Shown here: positions 49,301-60,087 of the stretch, piece after piece
Layout: every line of letters begins with the position of its first letter
Numbering within the stretch: the first letter of the stretch is position 1
Assembly: GCA_907163375.1 (NCBI GenBank)
Contig: CAJQUW010011280.1
Coordinates: forward strand, 496,001 to 560,000
Source of the DNA: Prostheceraeus crozeri
Taxonomy: Eukaryota; Platyhelminthes; Polycladida; Euryleptidae
Length of the DNA stretch: 64,000 nt
Direction: 5' to 3'
The notes under the pieces: generated by a model
Told to the model about the DNA's origin: nothing
The model's input: only the letters and a program-made list of their open reading frames with translations
Database searches by the model: none
Made by a program: the position numbers and the translations under genes

Positions 49301-50600
49301 TGATTTCACTTTCTGTGGACACTCCCAAAGTGGGGAATCGTTCCGCACCATGCATTTTAGACTTCGTGAACATTCATCCGCATCTTCATCTCATGTTTAT
49401 CTCCATTTACTTTCACATACTAATCCTGCATTGAATTTTGTTAAATGGTCGATTTTGCACCACCAAATTAAGAACTTCGACACACACCATGCTCTTGAAT
49501 CGGCTGAGATAAACTTAAGTCTGCCAGAGCTGAATGCAATGCGTCCGTTGTAGTCCATTTTATTCACTTTCATCCAATAAAAGTTATCACTTTTATCTAC
49601 AAAAGAAGTCTAATATAGGGCTCTACATCAATTGGGACTGCATGAGCGTGCAAGCATGAGAATGAAGTGACACTAAATCAATCGGTTTGAGGAAGAATCA
49701 GATTTCCTTCAACGGCGAGCTGATAGGAAGCCCCGATAAAATTAAAATTTATGAATTTCAAATTTTGATTCCTGCTCCTACATGTTACCTTCGTTCATTT
49801 TTCGAGTAATTTCATTTAGCACTAATAGTAGTCGATAATAGGGCATGGCAGTTTCCCTAGAACTACAGTCACCTAAAATATTTTAATGTAGGCATAGAGC
49901 TTACCACCTGAATAACATCAATCAAGTAGGCGCATGCATTTTAGGCATTGCAACTTCGAAATTCTTCAATTTCAGAAAAAAATCCAGAAACTAGTTCTAC
50001 TGCATTTCCAAAAGTTAGTAGTAAACTTGTTTCATATCTTTCACAAAAATCCATCATATTAACTGCATTCAACATAAGCTTTGCATAAATGACAGGAAAT
50101 GAAACGCTTTAAGGTATCAACGTGCAAACTTTAAGGTATTAAAGTAAAATGGCAAATTCTTAATTTCGGTTAATAGAAGTTACATGGCACTTTGTCCGAC
50201 GGATAAAAGTGGAATGGGAATTACCGAATTTCTTCTACATGTAATAACAAGTTCCCTTGTATTTTGATTCTCCTTACCCGGGTTATGATGAGTCACCATT
50301 AAAAATATATCTACTTTACATAGCATGTTTTCAATATTTTCAGTATTGTGTTATAACGCATTAATATTAAATATTATTCATATAGAACTATATGTAAATA
50401 ATGTATTAATCAATAGATTATTGGTTGCTAGAATTATTATAATTTTAATTGATGATTAATTAAAATATTTTAAATTAAAGCAATAAAGGACAACATAAAA
50501 TCAGAAGCATAGATGGCAAGCCAAAAGTCACAATTTAAAATCCCCATAGGTTTAACAGCAACAGAACCGAGCCGCCACGATTTTTCAACAAATTTTATTC
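46338..50600. other. Upstream of TPR: promoter region and intergenic DNA
   Basis: Positions just above 46337 must contain the TPR 5' UTR and promoter, but no TATA box or initiator can be assigned with confidence. The 194-codon plus-strand stretch at 46423-47007 has no domain and ends in a hydrophobic run; I do not annotate it as a gene. A (TA) run lies at about 48084-48096. Nothing else was recognised. Confidence 0.4.
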
Positions 50601-50607
50601 TCTTTGA

Positions 50608-50830
50608 TCAGAATTGATTCCAGTAGTTTTTTGTGATACGTAAAGGCAAAAATTCTAGAAATTTTGTATCTAGCGTATGTGGGTGAATAGAAATTTGCGT
50701 CGGCACCAGATATCCTTTCACATGCTTAGAGATACGAGTAGAAAAGTTTCGCGATGTTTCATCGATATAAATATATTTACAATGCCCACAAGTGTAAGAG
50801 TGCGTGCACTCAGATTTCAAATCGGATGAG
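50608..50830 (-). pseudogene. Penelope-like element, GIY-YIG fragment
   Basis: Minus-strand stretch SYTCGHCKYIYIDETSRNF followed by RISKHVKG has the layout of the GIY-YIG endonuclease of Penelope-like elements: Y-TC-C---YIG-T-R----RI-EH. The Gly of YIG is Asp here. The reverse transcriptase part is absent and the reading frame closes soon after, so this is a dead terminal fragment. It is a different lineage from the copy at 57.4 kb, as few residues outside the motif agree. Confidence 0.7.
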
Positions 50831-51658
50831 TAGCGTCTTTATTTTTGAAAAACATTCTGGCTTTGATAGTTTGGAACACATACTCTGACACTCTCAGGTA
50901 AAATATCATTCAGATCATTAATTTTGATACTGATACTGAGTTTCGCGAATGTAAAGAAACTGTCAATTAATAATTTTTGTTTTCTCTCTCTCTCTCATCA
51001 TCCATTTTCGGACATGCATAGGAATATTTCATTGATCTGATCAAACGCTTTTTTATGAATTTCATCGGCGAGGATTAGCGCTTCGCTCTATAAAAGATGG
51101 ATTTCATCGCTGCGCCTTCACTGCATAGGAGCATGCGCGCAATTCGGAATATGTACTCCAGTGTTGGTATCTTTTTCATGTCCAAAAAACATAAAGAGCC
51201 TTCCTTTTCAGCTTCCATAGTAAATTTCAAATCATAAATCAAAATCACTAAAAAGTTTAAAAAATTCGTTTGCTTAAATTTCGTTATTAAATGCTGCGAA
51301 ACAGTCGTCGACTTATCCTAAACAAAAAAACTTCAACTGAGGATGCAACTCAATAATGCTTTCGGATATTTGTCGGCTAAACCTTCAAAGTCTAATTTGT
51401 TGAATGCAAAATGGTCAAATTTACACAATTTTCTGATTCGCACCTTTATTCCTCTTGAGACCCTCCAAACAATAAAGTTCCTTGAATAGCGCTTCCAACT
51501 TGTTCACGCCAGCAAGCAATGCACACTGGTCCTGAACTTAATGATTCATTACTGCTGAAGGACAAGCTAAAAAATAAAAGTGGAAAATCAGACTTGGTTT
51601 TCAAGTTTTATTTGGACTGTAAGTGAATTTCATTGGCCCATTCATTCTAAAATTATTA

Positions 51659-52380
51659 GTCCGGCAGGTAGAACGAGTTTCTGCAGGGAACGAGGCCGAA
51701 AGTGACACTTTCACAGAATGATGTACACCCTATGCCTACTACGAATCGGCACGTCTGCCGAGTTTTAGTGAGTTCCTCTTCTTGTCAGACAGGATCAAAG
51801 TAAAACACATGTAAATTCAATGGGACGCAGATTGCAGTTTTTGGCGAAAATGAAATTTTTCATGTTTTCTCTGATTAAACAAAAAGTACTAAGTCCAGAG
51901 TCATAAGTTTTGACGTGGAATGTCTTCAGGTAGTTTCCTATGACATGCATGTGCTATATCATGCATCAAATCGGCAATGTATGTGAGAATGTGGTTCAAT
52001 GTGGATGAAGTTGCTCAAAATGTTTGAGTTTGAGACATTAAGAGGCTCACCAAATCTAAATTTGTTTAGTTTTATAGACAGGGGTGCATGAAGATGAAAG
52101 GAAATGACCTGAAGACATTCCATGTCAAAACTCATGACTCTGGGCTTAGTATTTTTCGTTTAATCAGAGAAAACATACAAAATTTCATTTTAGCCAAAAA
52201 ACTGCAATTTGCGACCCATTGGATTTACATGTGTTATTCTTTAATCTTGTCCGACAAGAAGAGGAACTCACTAGAACTCGGCAGACGTGCCGATTCGTAG
52301 TAGGCATAGGGTGTACATCATTCTGTGAAAGTGTCACTTTCGGCCTCGTTCCCTGCAGAAACTCGTTCTAGCTGCCGGAC
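51659..52380. mobile_element. Foldback/MITE element, about 280-bp arms
   Basis: Ends GTCCGGCAG and CTGCCGGAC with TA on each side (51657-51658, 52381-52382), as for Tc1/mariner-type target duplication. Left arm 51659-51939 and right arm 52100-52380 are inverted copies with perhaps one mismatch in twenty; the 160-bp centre is unique. No transposase. A transcript across it could form a long double-stranded hairpin. A single-arm relative lies at 41027-41245. Confidence 0.85.
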
Positions 52381-52616
52381 TATATTTTCAAAATTAAAAT
52401 TCTTTTGAAAACTATTTTTCTTTTGACTATTGATTTTTTGCCGCTATGGGATCAGTTTTGCTGCGCAATGTTGTCCCTAAAGATACGGGCCGAAATGTTG
52501 TCACAAGAACACAATAAGAATAAGAGTTACCGGAAAGGGGTGTCAGAATATTTTTTTCTCATCCAGCAACTCCAAATAGTTGCTTTTGTCCACAGATAAT
52601 CGGTTCGATATATGGT

Positions 52617-53228
52617 CAGTGTTGCACGCGTCAATTGCAAAATTATTGACGCCGTCAACCAATCCTGAAATTGATGGCGTCAATGATGAGTCGAGTTTAT
52701 CATCATTGTGTAAAAAAAATATCGGGAACATTCGCCGATGAGCCTGTAGTCGAAATATCAATACAGACACAGCCGATGCTAATTGTCATATTGAATAATT
52801 TTTATTTTATTATTGCCACCAGCCGTTCAGCTACCTGAAAGTGATGCCTTATAGACCTCTCGAAGAACTATCACATAAGGTAGACTTACCTAAATCTTTA
52901 CTTTGCATGAAGTCATTAGCATATCCATGATTGGGAATGTCGAAATTAGGCCTTCCCAACTCCAATATATAGCACTGAACCAAATAATAGAGTCACTTTT
53001 TTACATTGCCAGATTACATTCCCCTTCTCGCGTCAGCATACAGCATACAGAGAACCTTCAAGAAAACTTTCAAACTACTTTCAAGTCTACAGAAAACTCA
53101 AGCGACCAAATCTTAGCAATGACATATTTACCCACTGTATTCTGAAATTGACGGTGACGCCGTTTTTTAGAGGCAAACTGACGCCGTCAGCGTCAATTTC
53201 TTAAATTGACGGCGTCAACGCACAACAC
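52617..53228. mobile_element. hAT-type non-autonomous element with exact 8-bp duplication
   Basis: TATATGGT stands immediately before (52609-52616) and after (53229-53236). Ends CAGTGTTGCACGCGTCAATT and the complement AATTGACGGCGTCAACGCACAACAC; the right end lacks the last two bases of the inverted repeat. Both subterminal zones carry GACGCCGTCA / TGACGGCGTC clusters (two near the left end, four near the right), likely transposase sites. No coding inside. Confidence 0.85.
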
Positions 53229-53236
53229 TATATGGT

Positions 53237-54153
53237 TTGACCCTAAAAAATTCCTACAAAAGGTTTTTCAGCGGTTTTCGATAGCATTCATGACCAAGAG
53301 TAACTTATTAAAAATCTAGGAGAATCAGAGCACCTGGAAGTTGATATTTTAGAGATGGCGTCCAAGATTTTTTCATTTATCGACCCGACTTCAGAAGCAA
53401 GTTCATCTCGATTGAGGAAGAAAAATGATTATTGACTATTGCGTGGACTGAATAAAATTTGATAACTTGTTCAAAATTGCATTAAAATTGAGTTAATTGA
53501 GGAATCAAAAAAATTAAAATCAATTTCTTAGTTCACCTGGGTTGAACTAGTACAGATAGCAGTTTAATGATCACTTATACGCTAATCATGATTTGTTGGC
53601 ACAATAATCTAAAGTGAATAAATACTTACCAAATGACAGGGAGCTCTGTAGCTACTTATAGAAATCGCAATGGAGGATTCTTTTATTCTCGAAAGGTCAA
53701 GAAATGTTCAAGAATTGTCTACCCCGGAGAAACTTCTGAGCATGCAATTTGATATGAGCTTGCGGAAATATCTTCTAATACCAATTCTGACAAAATTCAA
53801 TGAAGTTTAGCGATGATATAAAGCATAGAATATATATAGAAATATAAATGAGCAGTAGAAGTCATCGAGTCAGAAGAAATACATGTCAGGTCCTCCTGCA
53901 TTTCCATTATTTTGGAAATTATGCTGAATTTCAGGTTCACAAGTTTTCACACCATTAGAAAATTCTCACTATGTTTTCAAGCAGACATTTTGATGCGAAA
54001 CACCTCATTGAGCACAACAGCATGGTAACGTCGTCCACTAAATTTGGACTAAACCTCAATTTTAACAAGCGTATGGTCATGTGGATTCCTAAGTTACAAT
54101 TTCTGCCCCGCCTCCCTACAGATATGACCCAAACTGATGAACTGACAATGCTG
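53237..54153. other. Intergenic, nothing recognised
   Basis: AT-rich. The two open stretches at 53955-54176 overlap on opposite strands and have no domain. Confidence 0.35.
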
Positions 54154-54585
54154 CACTGTAAACCGTAGACCGACAATTATCCTACAAAATTACTGACAAA
54201 ATCAACCGCCGATTGCCACCTCCAATATCATGCGATATCCGACGAATTTGTAGATTCTCCACCGACATCGAAACAAAAGCTTTGTATACAAATTATCTAA
54301 ACAAAAGCTGTTGAATATTGATTGTTTTTCTCGATTAGTGATTGCTTAACTTTTGGGCAATATGTATTATTGTGTGGCAAAACCATAATTTATTTTGACA
54401 TAATTTAATTAATTACCTACATTTTTGATAAAATTTAAGCTATAGTTCATTGCCATTCAATTTGTCGCATTTTGTCAGATATTGCAGGTGTTCAGTGGTA
54501 CTCATCCTACAAGCACTAACAATGACTGACAAAATAGATTTTGTAGGATTAATGTCAGTCAATTGTTAATCAACGGTTTACAGTG
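54154..54585. repeat. 432-bp MITE-like element
   Basis: Left CACTGTAAACCGT and right ACGGTTTACAGTG are exact complements. Both ends also contain ATCCTACAAAAT / ATTTTGTAGGAT in inverted orientation. No target duplication is evident, so the superfamily is not assigned. Confidence 0.65.
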
Positions 54586-55096
54586 TGGGCATCTATCATC
54601 TTCACACCAGACTTCAAATGGCACAAGCAAGTTGTTCATATAACCAAAATTGCATCGAGACAACTCTCGCTCCTCGTACACTTCGCCAATTCCTCTCACG
54701 CTCACAAGTCCAAGTTTATTTTGGTCTTATCTTGTCGGTCATAGAATGCTGCTCAGTTCTCATGGTCGGAATGTCATCCCAAGATAAAGAAACGCTGGAC
54801 AAGCTTAGATAAAGAACTCATCGTGTGTGATCAAGATTGTACATGTACGTGTAAATCTTTGAGGATTTAAATAGTCGACGTGAAAGAACTACAATTAAGT
54901 TTCTTCATGATATCTCGTCTAACGTGTAACATCCTTTGCATGACTTATGTACCAAGAATTCGACTCGCATGCTGGAAAGTTCCAGGAAATTCCGTGCAAA
55001 ACTTCTCTTTCTTTCCTGCAAGCATCATTCTCTCAAACAATGCCTGGATTGACTAATTAATATATAATTGATCAAATTTTTCAGGAGGTTCATATC

Positions 55097-55505
55097 CATT
55101 GTTAAAAGGAAAAAACCAAGTTACTTGGTGCCTCCGTACCAGTATATTTTTTTGATCTGTTTAAAAATAAATAAAGATACACTGAAGTGCACTGAAGTTG
55201 CATTGTACTTCGGCCTTTGGCCTTCAAGGTGCGATGGTAAGTGGCAGGTCATACATTCAACCCTTCCCTTAAGAATCGAAAGTGAACAGATTTAACATCC
55301 GATAACTTCGTAGTAGAATCGATCAATGGAAAACAGTTGATTTCGTACTTCCGATTGATTTCCGGCTTATTAACTCTGATACACTTGCTTTCTTCAATAG
55401 TAACATCGCGAGTGTTACTTTTCTTAGATAGGAACTGAATTTTGAAGTCTTGAATTCCATTGATCGGATGTTTTTGGATCAGGGCTGGGCTAGGGCACTA
55501 TTATA
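55097..55505 (-). pseudogene. Left inverted Penelope 3' half (outer part)
   Basis: Minus-strand copy of the GIY-YIG C-terminus and 3' region; it would read on from 57370-57314 if the mariner were absent. It retains the conserved terminal hairpin-like stretch CCAAGTAACTTGG near 55118-55130. With the transposon in place the frame is cut after KNNTY. Confidence 0.8.
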
Positions 55506-57313
55506 CAGGGTGCGAGAAAAGTCCTTGCGGACTTTTGTCAACTTTATATTTTGCTATTCAATGATCAAATATCATTTCTTCAGTGACCAATATGTGGCAA
55601 TGCGTTTGTAGATAACTCTGTCACTCGACTATTATGCATGCCAAGTCTTCAGATTTAACACATAGTGAGCTTTATGCTATTCAATCAACAAAATTTGAAT
55701 TGATTACTTTCCATACGTTTTGTAAACTCGGCATTTCATTGTGCTATTTTCGATGCTTTAAAAAGCTATGCCACAATTGTTTTTCCTAAGCTCCATGAAT
55801 TTCACATTTGAATCTAGCTACGAGATTTGATCTCATTTTAATCAAATCAACAAAGTTGTGCTTCAAATAGCTATGCCACTCGTTTTTGCTGAGCTCCATA
55901 GATTTCAAATTTAAATCTAACTTCGAGGATCGATCATTAAATGACGGACTAAACCATGGATGCCTTAATAAATGCTATGCCTTGAAAAGCTATGCCACTT
56001 ATTTTTGCTGACCAGCATAGATTTCACATTTGAATCTTACTACGAGATTTTAATCAATTCATTTTATACACTGTGTTTATAAACTCGATGCACTGATGGA
56101 TGTGAGTAATTTGATATTGTGATGGAATTCTCGACAATAGAAAAAGTTTATTGCACATCGTGGGCCATTTCTTTCAACTGTGAAGAAAGTGCTCGTCAAT
56201 TCAGAGAGAAATTTAACAAGGAACCGCCATCGTTGAGAACAATCTTGTATTGGAAGAACAAACTTCTTGAAACCGGCAGCCTGTCCCACGACCGACCCAG
56301 AAGTGGCAGACCCATAACAGCATCTGGAGATGAAAACAGGCAGAAGGTAATTGAAGCTGTCACTGAAAATCCTTCAACTTCGACGAGAGCGATATCGAGG
56401 GATGTCGGGATCTCTGATTTCACTGTCCGAAAAGTTCTAAAAGCCGAGCATTATCATCCATACAAGCCGCTATATTCTCAATTTCTTTGTGATGGGGACG
56501 AAGACCGCCGCTTACAATTTTGTGAAGAAATGAGGAGAAAATCGAGAGAAGATCCTGCTTTCCTCCGAAAGCTAACATTTTCGGACGAGTGTGTCATGTC
56601 GTTGACAGGCAACATCAACAAGCACAATGTGCACTTCTGGACTACGACGAACCCGAATATTAGAATGACCAACCCAGGCAAGACTCCTAGCCTCACCGTG
56701 TGGGCCTGTATAGGCTATTCCGGACTTCTTCTCTACGATATCAGTTCAGAAACCATGAATGGAAAGAGATATTCTGATCTTCTGTTGAACCAAGTCGTTC
56801 CTTATTTCTCTCGTGGCACTGGAAGAACCCTTCTGTTCCAGCAAGACGGAGCGCCTCCCCATTACTCTCTTTCAGCGCGTCAAATTCTAGAGACTCATTT
56901 GTCCAATCGCTGGATCGGCAGGAGAGGACCTATTGAATGGCCAGCAAGATCGCCGGACTTGACACCCTGCGACTTTTGGTTCTGGAGTCACCTGCGGCAA
57001 TTGGTTTATCCTCCAGGTTTTATTTACAGGAACATTCAGGACTTGCGGGAAGAGATTGAGCGACAAATGAACAACATTGCTCTCTCTTACTACCGTGATT
57101 CGTTGAGGAATTTTCAGAAACGTTTTCTGAAGTGCATTGAGCATGACGGTGAGCTATTTGAAGAATAAAAATGTCAATAAGTACATGGAATGTTTAGTTT
57201 TTATTTCTAGATGGGCTTGTTCAAAGAAAAATGAAAATAAAGTAAAACAATTCACCATACAATAACTAAATATAAAGTTATCAAAAATCCGCAAAGACTT
57301 TTCTCGCACCCTG
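55506..57313 (+). mobile_element. DD41D mariner-type transposon, apparently complete
   Basis: 1808 bp between TA duplications (55504-55505, 57314-57315). Terminal inverted repeats begin CAGGGTGCGAGAAAAG and extend close to 48 bp with only about six differences. The 5' part (55760-56060) carries three imperfect repeats of about 70 bp starting AGCTATGCCAC (55763, 55869, 55988), possibly subterminal transposase sites. One uninterrupted transposase gene. Nothing in the sequence shows inactivity. Confidence 0.95.
56122..57168 (+). CDS. DD41D mariner transposase, intact
   Basis: 348 residues from the ATG at 56122 (a GTG just before it is in frame but less likely). Cut-and-paste transposase of the IS630-Tc1-mariner superfamily, acting on the element ends. 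N-terminal helix-turn-helix of the DUF4817 kind (about residues 5-50), a second HTH (about 68-110, SRDVGISDFTVRKVLK), then the DDE/D catalytic domain. Catalytic residues: D155 in FSDEC, D242 in QQDGAPPH, D284 in SPDLTPCDFW. There are 41 residues between the last two, so DD41D. No stop or frameshift. Length is normal for the group. It is alone in the element, and its promoter should lie in the repeat-bearing 5' region. Domestication is unlikely because the element has intact ends. Confidence 0.95.
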   Translation: MEFSTIEKVYCTSWAISFNCEESARQFREKFNKEPPSLRTILYWKNKLLETGSLSHDRPRSGRPITASGDENRQKVIEAVTENPSTSTRAISRDVGISDFTVRKVLKAEHYHPYKPLYSQFLCDGDEDRRLQFCEEMRRKSREDPAFLRKLTFSDECVMSLTGNINKHNVHFWTTTNPNIRMTNPGKTPSLTVWACIGYSGLLLYDISSETMNGKRYSDLLLNQVVPYFSRGTGRTLLFQQDGAPPHYSLSARQILETHLSNRWIGRRGPIEWPARSPDLTPCDFWFWSHLRQLVYPPGFIYRNIQDLREEIERQMNNIALSYYRDSLRNFQKRFLKCIEHDGELFEE

Positions 57314-57397
57314 TATGTGTTGTTTTTAATGCTACTTTTATGTTCTTGATGTCTTATTTTAAAAGGACGACCTAAATATTCGTGCGCGGATAGATAT

Positions 57398-57766
57398 GTG
57401 GTATACCAGTATACCTGTAAAACTTGCAATGAAAATTATGTTGGTAAAACAAGTCGTCCTTTTAAAATAAGACATAAAGAACATAAAAGTAGCATTAAAA
57501 ACAACACATATAATAGTGCCCTATCTCAGCACCGGCTCCAAAAACATCCGATCAATGGAATTCAAGACTTCAAAATTCAGTTCCTATCTAAGAAAAGTAA
57601 CACTCGCGATGTTACTATTGAAGAAAGCAAGTGTATCAGAGTTAATAAGCCGGAAATCAATCGGAAGTACGAAATCAACTGTTTTCCATTGATCGATTCT
57701 ACTACGAAGTTATCGGATGTTAAATCTGTTCACTTTCGATTCTTAAGGGAAGGGTTGAATGTATGA
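57398..57766 (+). pseudogene. Right Penelope 3' half: GIY-YIG endonuclease end
   Basis: 122 open codons: VYQYTCKTCNENYVGKTSRP then IRHKEHKSSIKNN, ending at TGA. This is the GIY-YIG nuclease domain at the C-terminus of Penelope-like proteins (C-x2-C, YVGKT, R, H-EH all seen). The reverse transcriptase is missing because the sequence turns into the inverted left arm, so this is a 5'-truncated copy, not a working gene. The nuclease motif itself is undamaged. Confidence 0.88.
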
Positions 57767-58053
57767 CCTGCCACTTACCATCGCACCTTGAAGGCCAAAG
57801 GCCGAAGTACAATGCAACTTCAGTGCACTTCAGTGTATCTTTATTTATTTTTAAACAGATCAAAAAAATATACTGGTACGGAGGCACCAAGTAACTTGGT
57901 TTTTTCTTTTTAACAATGACTAATTAATACACGAGCCGCAAATATCTTGCGCACATATCTTGATTATTTTATTGTTTTACATGTCTTGTATTTTTTGTAT
58001 ATTTGAAAATAAACGAATCCTTGTCCTTTAAAACTCTTAGAACTCTGATAGCG

Positions 58054-58810
58054 GTGCCTCTGGCTTTTCACGAGGTCGAAAAGATATTTCTATGTGCCCT
58101 GTTGCTGGCATAGTCATAAAAAATGGCTTGCCAGCAACAAGTCGCATAGAAATATCTTTTCATTTTGTGTGGGAGTGAAAAATATCTGATTTCTAGCAAT
58201 ATTAACCGAACTTTTAAAGATTTAGATAACATTTTGATAAAAGGAAATTAAATTAATTTATTTTTCGACGCACAGACAGTTTGTTTTTACTTTGTAATAT
58301 ACATTTCGGCGATTCTCAATTGAGAAGGGCGGTTCGCCGAAATATATATTACGAAGTAAAAACAAATTGTCTGTGCGTCGAAAGATAAATTAATTTCATT
58401 TCCTTTCATCAGAGTGAAAAGATATCTCTCTCATGTAACCTGCCGGGTGGAAAAATCAACTTTTCAGTCCCGCAGTTAACCTTTCTATGTAAACTCCTAT
58501 AAAGGACAAATCATAGAAGTCTATAGACAAATTGTGATTAACCAGAGACTACCAAGATATCCATATAGTCCCTTGACTTACTCATTAATAGATTTCGCGG
58601 TATCGCCATCAATTTTCTAATGAACAATAGACATCTAAAAGTCACAAAATGAAAAGCTACATTCTTTCGAGAGGAAATAAACGTTTCCTCCCTTAGCTAT
58701 CGGTCCATCTCTCGCTACGCTCGGGCTGTAATAATAGCTGCAGGAGGAAAAGTTGATATTTCCTCTCTCTTGAAAATAGCTATTTCGACCTCGTGAAAAG
58801 CCAGAGGCAC
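58054..58810. mobile_element. 757-bp foldback element with nested hairpins
   Basis: Terminal 28 bp (GTGCCTCTGGCTTTTCAC...) at 58054-58081 are repeated exactly in reverse complement at 58783-58810. Two smaller inverted repeats are nested inside: 58079-58110 with 58129-58160, and 58236-58312 with 58334-58410. No coding sequence recognised and no clear target duplication. Confidence 0.75.
58236..58410. repeat. Inner inverted repeat, 77-bp arms
   Basis: Arms 58236-58312 and 58334-58410 differ at about seven positions and are separated by 21 bp. Includes CGACGCACAGACA. It may be a separate MITE that inserted into the larger foldback element, or part of it. Confidence 0.8.
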
Positions 58811-60087
58811 TGAATTGCGTAATCGATTCTCCGAGATGGCCTTGACGCAGCTGATATTGTGTGATCAGTCTGATGATCATTTTTAGTACTACAAGGCAAT
58901 GTCCGACACATTGCATTATTTTCGAACCCATTTATGTGTTTTCTCATTTGTATCATTAATCATCTATCCCTACGAAAGTCTGAGCCCCAAGCAAACATTC
59001 GGTAAATTTATTTCGCATTATCGAGTTAATTCATCATCAATTTATTGTTCTGTATTAATGCAAACGAAGATCTTTGTTGACGTGGTTTCTGTACGATTAA
59101 GCGATAAGAAAATAATCTAATTTAATGCAATATAACTAGGCAAAATTCAGTGGCTTCATGCATCCATTCCTTAGAAGATCTAAAGCGATGAACCGTGCAG
59201 CACATTTACTATTTCTATTTATGTAGCATTGAATATCATTGAAATATATTCAATGCATGTTAGTACCTACTTTTTCATACATAGAGTAAATATTTCATTA
59301 TTTAAGTATTTTGGTGCATGCAAATGCAATGTATGAGACATGCAGTTTTTACCTATCTATTAAGTAGAGAAAATATTTTATAAATGCACACCAAAGCTTT
59401 TGTAGGACACTATGTATATACATAAAAACGGAGACAGAATTTCGAACTCTCACCGACTGGTTCAATGCTCATCCTTTTAGTATGCCTACATTAAAGCCAC
59501 ATGCACTTGAGAGCTTGAATCAGACTTTGCACAAATTCATTGTTCGAAAGATCAAAAATCTTTCTTTCAAAATGCCAGAAAATGGATAAAATGCATACTT
59601 GCGAGTTTCAAAAATTCTAAAATACGAAAACAAAGATTCGAATAATACGTTCAGATACAATTTTATTTACATGTACATTTTCAAATACAAAATTAATTAA
59701 TTAATATTTCATTCTCATCAGTGACTATTGATTAATTGTTCTTCATATAAAGATACGTATTCATATATCTACAAAACCTATCTTTTAAGCCCATAGAACA
59801 CAGTTTCCAAAGCAAAAAAAATAGCGTTAAAATGGAAGATATTCCTTATTTTTGTCATCGAAGGTAATTTACTTCGCCTGAAAAAGTCATTTCATCGATC
59901 GATGGCTTCTTCGATATTTTGATAGTTTGTATGATATCAATGATATCAACAATCAAAGTCTTGAGCTCATATAAAGTAATAAAGTGCAATAGACCGGGAA
60001 ATTCGAATGAGGCAATGTCGACTAATTAAGGAGAAAGGTTAATGAATGTCGGTACTTAATCGTCAGAAGATGTAGGATTATACTGTA
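58811..60087. other. Intergenic, nothing recognised
   Basis: AT-rich, without coding similarity or paired inverted repeats that I noticed. Confidence 0.4.

Larger units (their letters stand above)
55063..57916. mobile_element. Penelope-like composite: two inverted 3' halves, carrying a mariner
   Basis: Two copies of the same Penelope 3' end (GIY-YIG coding plus 3' untranslated region) face away from each other. The left copy, read on the minus strand, occupies 57314-57370 and 55097-55505; the right copy, read on the plus strand, runs from about 57451 to 57918. The two agree at all but a few positions. A 13-bp direct repeat TGACTAATTAATA at 55050-55062 and 57917-57929 brackets the whole and is the likely target duplication. 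Inverted partial copies are known to be common in this class. The 1808-bp mariner in the left arm came later. Confidence 0.85.
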
